NCBI GenBank assembly: GCA_029448655.1
Contig: JACCLO010000003.1
Span: 2,170,001-2,234,000 of the forward strand
Origin: Wolfiporia cocos
Lineage: Eukaryota; Basidiomycota; Agaricomycetes; Polyporales; Phaeolaceae
Reading direction: 5' to 3'
DNA: 64,000 nt
Shown here piece by piece: positions 56,291 through 64,000 of the stretch. The position numbers and the translations under genes are program-made. How positions within the stretch are numbered: the stretch's first letter is position 1; each line of letters opens with the position of its first letter. The notes under the pieces were generated by a model. It made no database searches, was not told where the DNA came from, and saw only the letters and a list, made by a program, of their open reading frames with translations.

Positions 56291-59200
56291 ATGCCAGTCG
56301 ATCCTTCGCCCAAAGCTAGCTCTTCTTCCCGTCTTCGACGCACTGCGCACAAGGATGCAGATGACATCCCGACAGACAGCAGCTACACGCGAGAGATCGA
56401 GCTCAAGCGGAGTAGAGGCGAGATTTCATGTGCGGAGTGTCGCAGGTGCGATGATCGCACCGCCGATCCTAGTCGTGCAGGCGTTGCTGAGATCTGACAC
56501 TGGCGTGTTCTGATTGCCCTCAGATTAAAGGTGAGCAAGCCATAGCGCCAAGAAGCGATGCACGCCGGCTCTGACGCCGAACATAGATTCGTTGTGATAA
56601 AACCATCCCGTGTCAGTCGTGTCAGGTATGTCAAGCGTTCCTTGGGGCTTCATGCGTTCCCTATTGCTGTAAGATTGATGCTGACGCAGATCGCAGAGAA
56701 GAGGATGTGCTGCTTTATGTCCCAATGGTACGTACATCTGCACCCGATGCAGCGCGTGATCTAATCCACGACCCAGGGAGTCTTGCAACGGGACAAGGGA
56801 CACGGTCCGATATTACGCCTCCAATATAGTCTCTGAAGGAATCTCACCGCGAGGCTCATAGGTTCGTACTGGCTGCCACTGAGCACCTGCATCGCAGGGT
56901 AGCGAAGATGAGCGAGCGGATTCGGCTGCTGGAAGACACGCTGGCGATCGCTCAAGGCAAGGTTTCAAATGAGCCACATCCTCTGCTAGCGGCTGGACAA
57001 AATATTAAAACGCGACAAGGCGACGGAACCCCTGTTGGGGGAGTACCAATCAGTTCCCAAAGTGTTGTCGATGCCTTCGGTCTGCTATCCATTTCGGGTC
57101 GTGACGTCTCAACATTCTTTGGCCCGACTGGTGGAACAGAGGTCAGTAGGCAACGTCCATGTCGTGTGACATCTTATTGAAGGCTTGTACAGTACCTTTT
57201 GACAGGCGTGCGTTACTCAGCGATGCCTGTCTGTTGCTAAGGTTGATTAGGTCTTACTGCAGAGTGACGATGACTCGGGGCATCACTCTCCAGAGATCGA
57301 TTCCGACGTGCCAAACATAGGGCGAGATTCTAGAAGCCCTCCAGCATCGGATGCAATGCTACGATTCTCGGAAGCATTTCCGTTCACTCCTCTAGGCCCG
57401 CCGACGGCAGTCTACGAGCTTGTCGAGAGTCACTTACCTCCATATGACAGAGCCCGCCGACTCGCTGAATTGTATCTCGAACACGCTGCATGGGTATTCA
57501 GAGGCATATCCCATCAGCAGGTAATGGACGAGATGCTCCCTTTCTTCTATAAGCGGTATCATGGGGGCCTAGGCGCAGATCCTTCCGTTCAAGTCGACTA
57601 CAGCGGCCCCCACGATCTAGCGTTGGTGTTCTTCATCTTCGCCATTGGGGCGCTGGTAGACTTTGATCAAGAGCCATACAATTCAGAAGCAGAGCACTAT
57701 GACCAATTGGCACGCGCCGCCTTTTGTCTGAAACCCGCATGGGCGAAGCCGGGTCTCACGACAATCCAGGCGCTCCACCTGTCGAGCATCTATTGCGGCA
57801 TGGCACGAAATGAGCTCGGCCCGGGAGACACAAATATGGAGATGACTTGGGGCCTGCTTGTGATGGCTGCTCAAATATCGCACAGTGTGTGTTGCATTCA
57901 ACGATACAACTCGATCATTCAATTAACCTGATATGATCCAGATTGGCTTGCGTACGTACGCCGCTCAAGATATTGCCTAAATTGCTGAGCTTTGCTACTG
58001 TATCAGATCGAGACAGTGCTCGTTGGGAGTTGCCCGAAGCCCTCGTCAACAGGCGGCGTCTTCTTTTTTGGAATATCTTCGTTGCAGATTCTTGGCAGGT
58101 TCGTGCTCGTTTCTCATCACGTCAACGCCGCCTTACGTGTGAGCGGTTAAGAGTCTCACAACCGGTCGACCGCCCGCATTCCATAGGTCATTTGTAGACT
58201 GCCAGTACCCTCAGGGAATCTTCTTTACCCAACCAAGTGAGACGCAGCATGATTGTAAGCCAGCCATGCGCTGTTACGTGAGCGGAGCGCTGATACAATA
58301 CTCTGTTTCTGGGATGTAGTTGGCGATTGGTTCATGCACTTTGCGTACGAATGCGTATCCGAAGTTGCTATGAAAACTCTTGGGGCGGAGCCTCCATCAT
58401 ACGAAACTATAATGGAACTGGACCGCCATGTACGAGCGTTCCCGGTGCCGCCAGAGGCGTTGGCCGTCGTCGAGGATTTGACGCCTCCCGCCGACAGCGA
58501 CCCACCGGTCTTGCCGACATCTATGCAGTTTTTCGTGATCTCGCATTGCCGGGAAGTTCGTGAGTAAACGAGACAGTTTCCAGTTGGTATACTGAGCTCT
58601 TTCGGCGGCGCTCCGCAGTCATGCTCTACATCCACAGGGGCTTTTTTGCTCAGGCAATTCTTGATTGTCCTGAGAATCCCGTTAGAAGCGCCTACGCTCA
58701 CTCCTTCCTGTCTGCACTTCGTGCGGCAAGTGTCATATACAAAACAGTGCGCGCTCAATTTGCCGTCTACCCCATCATGTGTGCACGGATGTGGCCGGTC
58801 TGGACATATGCATTCTCAGCAGCTGTGAGTTGTTGGGTGAGTTCAACAGATAATCCCGATTAATTACTCTGCAGGTGGTTTTTGGTATGGTAGTGGCTCG
58901 CAGCCCAAAGTCCTCCTATGCCGCTCAGTCAATGTCTGAGCTTAATCAATCTTGCAATTTGTTCTCTGAAGCAGCGCGGCACAGTCGTCGTGCAGCCAAA
59001 GCATTGGCAAGTTTGATCTCCAGTAATCCTGCATGAATCACTCAAAACTCTCATTGGATTACAGGGCATCATACTTCGATTGCAAGAGAGGGCGCGGCGC
59101 TCACTCGCAGCTGTTCGTGGTGGCTCAACCACCAGTGTCGTTCCCGAGAGCCCATGGGAGGTGAAGAAAGAGGAGGATCAAGATGAACTTGAGATCTTTG

Positions 59201-59826
59201 CTGGACGAGTCAAGGTAGCAATCCCAATGCCATCTACACAATCGCAGCCGTCGCTATCGTCCACATCATCAAATCAGCAGGCAGAAGCCACGACCACTTC
59301 CACTTCTTCCAAACAGACGCCTGTGTCTTACCTCCCACAGCAGTCGCATGACCCATTGGCGCCTTATTCTGCGCCTGCTAGTGCTTCCGCGCATTCTACG
59401 CTCGGCCCTTCTGGACAACAGAATTGGGCTCCAGAGTTGATGAATACGCCCGTGCACCCGACTCAACTACCCCAGTCCTGGTACCGGCAAACGAGCTATA
59501 CCCCCCATCCTCATATGACCCACGGCTATGCTTGGACTGGGCAACAGCATGGACATGCTGTCTCTGCCCATCAGCATCAGCAGGGCGGGAGCGCACCTTC
59601 GCAATATCACCCGCCTTCGTCCACTGAGGGATATCGCCACCTTAACCGCGGCTACCCTAGTCCCCCGGCGTTCAGTGAGAGCATGCCGCAAACGCCGTAC
59701 GTGCCGCCTCCAGAGCTAGTTGATCTAGGGCTGGCGTCGCGCAGCGCAAATCTTGACTCGAGATGGGCATCCCTCATTCATGAGTCAGGACTGATGGATG
59801 ACGTTCATGCTAACTACAGGTCGTGA
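56291..59826 (+). CDS. Zn2Cys6 transcription factor 1
   Basis: Fourteen exons, 896 residues: 56291-56445, 56524-56530, 56587-56625, 56697-56727, 56777-56804, 56862-57141, 57263-57886, 57942-57951, 58007-58098, 58152-58236, 58320-58559, 58619-58824, 58875-59006, 59065-59826. The binuclear cluster SCAECRRLKIRCDKTIPCQS then CQRRGCAALC has all six Cys (from C47) and is assembled from four exons, one only 7 nt long. A dimerisation helix follows (MSERIRLLEDTLAIAQ). The middle-homology (fungal_trans) region spans roughly residues 200-600: FAIGALVDFDQEPYNSEAEH, IGLHRDSARWELPEA around a 10-nt exon, GRPPAFHRSFVDC, and MLYIHRGFFAQAILDCPENP. The last intron begins with GC (gcaagt). The C terminus is Gln/Ser/Pro-rich, a likely activation domain. 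Targets are unknown. The tandem gene at 60501 is its paralog. Confidence 0.88.
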
Positions 59827-60500
59827 GAGCCGCACGCTTCATTTTGGTTGTCTGTTGTACATTCTAGTACCAAACTACTTTATACACGCATACCCAAGAA
59901 CTTGCTCACCTTTGCTGCTCGCTATGTTGTGTTGTGTCTGTACAGCTTTACTAGTAATCAAGCCCTGCCATTTTGCTATCTCAGCTATGCTATAATAATG
60001 TAGCTACTTCGTTCTGGCGCAGCCTATGGCATCTTACCGTCGGAATGCTTGGCTCTACACAAGCGGTGCATTTCAGGGTCCCACTCGAGCGTTCCGGCAC
60101 GGAGTTGAAAGTGGCACGAGGTGGTTCATTGCTCAATAATCAGTAATTTCGATATTGATCGGCGGATGAAGTGACTCGGATGACTGGAGGAATTGATGTG
60201 TGGTGTGCGTCACTCCGGCAGTCGGCAGCCACTGAGTACCGGTCGGAGTCAGGGGCGGAGCCCAAATCGCTGACCGTTACGATCACGGTGCTGAGCGCTT
60301 GAGATGCCGGTGGTCGGCTAGATGTGTGGGCATGAATCAACTCTTACCTCTCCTCGCTCATCCGACCAAGTCACATATACTCTCCTCGCCCCCAAACGTC
60401 CCAGAAGAATTATTAAAGGGCTGTAACTCATCGGAAGCGGGCAGGTTACGGCCCTGTCGTCTCTGGTACTGCTAACACTACAAGTGGCTCTTAATAATCC
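59827..60500. other. intergenic region between the two regulators
   Basis: Spacer of 674 bp holding the terminator of regulator 1 and the promoter of regulator 2. No further feature is evident. Confidence 0.6.
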
Positions 60501-63500
60501 ATGCCGGCTGAACGCGGGGTTGAGTCGCGACGTGCAGCTAGAAAAGCGAGCAACAATGAAGACGAGATTGAGGTTAAACGAGCTCGCGGAGAGATCTCAT
60601 GTGCAGAATGTAGACGGTACGTTTATGAAATACGCTCCCCAGGCGGGATCTCCTCAACTCCGCGTGTGGCCGTAGCTTGAAGCTGAAATGCGACAAGAAG
60701 CTTCCATGCGGGTCTTGTGTTCGGCGAGGTTGTACCACTATATGTCCTAATGGTATGCTGCTAGTCTCGCTGAGCGTTAGAATGACTATACATTGAGCCG
60801 CACCATCCGCAGGCAGCTTGTCGGCGGGTCAAGGCACAAGGTATGCTTGAACGTTGGCGTGTCTAGGCTCCTGCATTTATGGTTGCCCCAGGTTCATTCT
60901 AGCAGACACCGACCAGCTGCACCGCAAGATTCTGGAGATGAGCGAACGTATTCGACAGCTAGAAGATACGATTGCAATGTTTCAAGCTGGCGTCTCAAAT
61001 GAGAGACATCCACTGCTGCGTGACGAGCTCTTGACCATCAAGTTTGGTCCTGAGGTTCGCCGCACGGTAGACGAAGAGAATACGCGGGAATCTCTCTCAC
61101 AGTCTATCGACGCTCTTGGTACGCTCACCATCGGCGACCATGGCGAGACAAAGTACTTCGGGCGGTCAGGAGGGTCTGAGGTGCGTGTGAGTTATCGGTA
61201 TGATTTCAGTGGGGCTCATGCCATAGCGTTTCTCAGACACTATTTCTGGTAAGCGAGACTAGGGGAGCTGTTTACGTTATTACTAAATGCCAGAGTAGGC
61301 CAACGGTAATGTTGATACAGACGACGACGATGTCCCGGCATTGCCACCGGAGCTTGAACAAATTGGTCTATTCTTCCCGCTGCGTCCCGTTGACGAAAAC
61401 TTCGACGAGCTCATGGACGTCTTGGAGTCACAGCTCCCCCCTCGAGAGCGCGCATGGGCGCTGTGTGAAACGTATATCGCGCACTTCACGTGGTACTGTC
61501 GACCAATCAAGCGCGATGAACTCATTGACGACATCCTGATTCCCATATACAATTGTATGAAGGACCCTCAGAAGGCTCGAGCGACCTATCAGCCATCTGT
61601 CCCGGACAGCCATCGCTGTCCGCACCTGCTCTCAGTCCTTTTCCTAGTCTTCGCCGTAGGTGCTCTCGTGGATCTCACTCTGCCCTCGTACAGTGCAGAA
61701 GCAGAGAAGTACTACCGTCTTGGCCGTGTTGCTCTATCCATGAAGTCTACCCTGGATTCGCCGGAGATAGAGACTGTGCAAGCCGTATTTTTGATGGCAG
61801 CATACCATAGTCTCTGTACGGCCCGATATAGTATAGACAGCGCGTGGACGCTGGCCTCTCTCACTACGAAGCTTGCGCAGAGCGTATGTATTCCAGGTTA
61901 TCCAATCGTGTGCACACTGACAATACCGTCACGGTCTCCTCGCGCAAACAGATTGGACTTCGTAGGTGTCTAGAACGTCGCCTCACGTATTCTGCGATTC
62001 TAACGGAGGTTGTAGATCGTGACAGCAAGCAATGGAAGCTTGATGATAAGAGCACGCAGAGACGGAGGAACTTGTTTTGGGAGATCGTCCTTTTTGAGCA
62101 GATACACGTACGCGGGTAATCTCGGCTTTCCATCCCAGACATTCACCTTGTTCTCAGTGTATTGCTCTAGGCCGTCCACCATCCATGAATCTCAACCATA
62201 TTGACTGCGAATTACCAGTCGATGACGAACAGGGTGTTACCGAAAACGGCGATACCATGCAAGGATGTACGTTAGCCTCGGACTTTCATTTAGAGAGGCG
62301 TTCGTGACCAGATTTATTGTTCATTGCAGATTGGAACTTCAAGATGGTATTTTCGCGTGATATTTACACACCCGTTGTGGACACGATGCTCTCTGCCAAG
62401 GCGCCTAGCTACAGCGCGATTTTGGATCTCGACCGGAGAATCCGACAGATGACACTTCCACCCGTCAAACTGTACCTTCGACCTGATGAGGACGATTACA
62501 CAAATCCGGAATTATGCATGAAGAGTTACCTGATGTCACATTACCGCTCCCTCAGTCAGTGCTTGCCTCATAGCAAGGAATACCGTAGTATTTAATTTTT
62601 GCAGCTATGATTCACATACACAGGACATTCTTCGCCCAGGCACTTCTGGACAATCCACAGAACCCGCTGTCCAGCCCCTATGCTCCTTCCTTCCTGGCAG
62701 CAAATCGCTGTGCCTCGATAATTCTGAAGTCGTTCATTCATCATCATGAACGATGTGGTCCTTTGTGCAGTCGCTTCTGGGGAATGTGGACTCATGCATT
62801 CTCAGCTGCTGTATGTTCCCGTATATCTCCGTGGCAAACAGCAAGTGCTGATCGAAGATCTAGATCATTATAGGTGCAACTGTGGCACGGATGCCGCAGT
62901 CGACTATGGCTCCCAGCGCTCTACTGGAACTTGATCTTGCTGTCAAGGTCTTCAAGAAAGGTTCCGTTCAGTCACCTCGCGCCAAACAGGGTCTAGTACG
63001 TGGGCAGATTTACATTTCCTTGCTCCATGTATTCAGCCGTTGTTTTGTGTCACAGCCCATCCTGCAAACACTGAAGGAAAGAGCCACGCTGGCTTATGAA
63101 CGCTGGCGCGATCGGCACCTGATTCCGACATCGGTTGTTCAACCTAAGGTTCCGGAGGAGTATCAGAATGCTCTCGCTATCTTTGGTGGTCAGACTCGGG
63201 TCCTGCCAACGAAGTCGATCTCCAGAAAGCGTCAGTCGCGGCAACGATCTTCAGGCAGTCCAAGTTCCTCCAGCTCAGCAGCGCCTTCCCCATCTAACAA
63301 CACCGTGTCTACCCCGAGTGACACTCAACCTGACTTCCATCCAGCTTTGATGATGTACCTCTCTCAGGTTCCTACAGTATCACCTTTCCAAGCAGCCGAT
63401 CTTACACAACAGCTACGCATGGGATCCGTGACACCGCCGAGCGCACCAGCACCGAGCGCGTCGCAGCCAATTGTAACGGCTCCTACGGCAGTGCCGTCTA

Positions 63501-63757
63501 CGCTTGAGAATGGGACGACGGTGTCGCAGGGCGATCTCGACTTCCTGAATAGCCTCCTCAGCAACCCTCAGTACCAGACGCTGCCGTCGTTCGCTCAGGA
63601 CATCCAGGTATCCAGTGACGCATATAATATGACATCGTTACCCGATGTCGTCATGAGCGATCAATGGATGTCGCTCATGCAGGAGACAGGCATCTTCGAC
63701 GGTGTCGAGAACTTCACGAATCAGAACGGTTTTTCGCAAGACATGTTCCCCTTCTAG
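60501..63757 (+). CDS. Zn2Cys6 transcription factor 2
   Basis: Twelve exons, 856 residues: 60501-60616, 60676-60752, 60813-60840, 60892-61180, 61299-61883, 61952-61961, 62016-62107, 62158-62266, 62330-62554, 62605-62820, 62874-62995, 63056-63757. The zinc cluster SCAECRRLKLKCDKKLPCGS then CVRRGCTTIC starts at C34, with the second half on a single 77-nt exon. The dimerisation helix reads MSERIRQLEDTIAMFQ. The regulatory domain includes FAVGALVDLTLPSYSAEAEK, IGLHRDSKQW around a 10-nt exon, CIALGRPPSMNLNHIDCELP, and MIHIHRTFFAQALLDNPQNP. A Ser/Pro/Gln-rich C terminus ends FSQDMFPF. Architecture and sequence make it a tandem paralog of the preceding gene; it keeps the more typical motif residues. 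The 118-nt fourth intron is long and might hide extra coding sequence. It acts as a nuclear DNA-binding regulator; targets are unknown. Confidence 0.9.
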
Positions 63758-64000
63758 CTTCTCTAATGACCTGCAGTCGTGTGATCTATGATTGTCTAAT
63801 ATTTATTGCCTGTTGTATTGTGTCATCTTCGCACTCGCTCGCACGTAGTGTACTAGTTCACAGCGCATGTTGCATCCGTACCTATACTACTGTATCTAGC
63901 TGAATCAATCCTAGTCTGTTCATCCACATCACCGGGGGCTATTGATATCGTTTCACGCCGAGCACAGTAGTCAATGATATTTGAGCTAGTTACATTCTTC
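63758..64000. other. 3' flank
   Basis: Downstream of regulator 2; AT-richer sequence fitting a 3' untranslated region and terminator. No gene is seen before the window ends. Confidence 0.6.

Noticed and set aside
20067..63757. Idea that the window is a secondary-metabolite or aromatic-degradation gene cluster
   Set aside because: The monooxygenase, laccases and regulators are separated by long gene-free stretches and housekeeping genes, and no backbone synthase or transporter is present.
1..64000. CRISPR arrays, bacterial operons, prophage
   Set aside because: No regularly spaced repeats, and the intron-rich genes show a eukaryotic genome.

Overview
The window comes from a filamentous basidiomycete, most likely an Agaricomycete wood-decay fungus of the Polyporales type. 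Genes are broken by many 45-65 nt GT-AG introns, there are two multicopper laccases, and the Zn2Cys6 regulators, HUA1 and VPS28 read as Agaricomycete proteins. No tRNA, rRNA or CRISPR array was recognised. Gene models were built by eye: exons were joined only where splice sites keep one open frame, and families were assigned from motifs. No database search was possible.

Layout. 1-5.9 kb: a GC-rich, gene-free island followed by anonymous DNA. 5.9-15.5 kb: an F-box protein, a large coiled-coil protein with an N-terminal membrane segment, an uncharacterised charged protein, and a head-to-head pair of small single-pass membrane proteins. 20.1-21.9 kb: a nine-exon FAD-dependent monooxygenase. 25.5-25.9 kb: a stand-alone cytochrome b5 domain. 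30.3-35.0 kb: a TKL-like kinase, HUA1 and VPS28. 35.3-46.9 kb: two tandem copies of a roughly 5 kb segment, each with an apparently intact 13-exon laccase plus upstream repeat relics. 48.2-50.3 kb: a four-finger zinc protein in which each finger sits on its own symmetrical phase-2 exon. 53.2-54.6 kb: a divergent casein kinase 2 alpha. 56.3-63.8 kb: two tandem paralogous Zn2Cys6 transcription factors.

Between these lie long stretches (15.5-20.1, 21.9-25.5, 25.9-30.3, 37.8-42.1, 44.3-48.2, 50.3-53.2 kb) with no supportable genes but with several families of decayed repeats.

How the genes work together. The laccases are predicted to be secreted copper oxidases acting on phenolics and lignin. 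The monooxygenase could act on aromatic acids, but nothing in the sequence links the two. VPS28 (ESCRT-I) and HUA1 lie next to each other on one strand; both belong to cytoplasmic or endosomal housekeeping. The window's main interest is gene duplication at several scales: a tandem laccase segment, paralogous regulators that differ by two introns inside the DNA-binding domain, a divergent membrane-protein pair, and exon-level duplication of a zinc finger.
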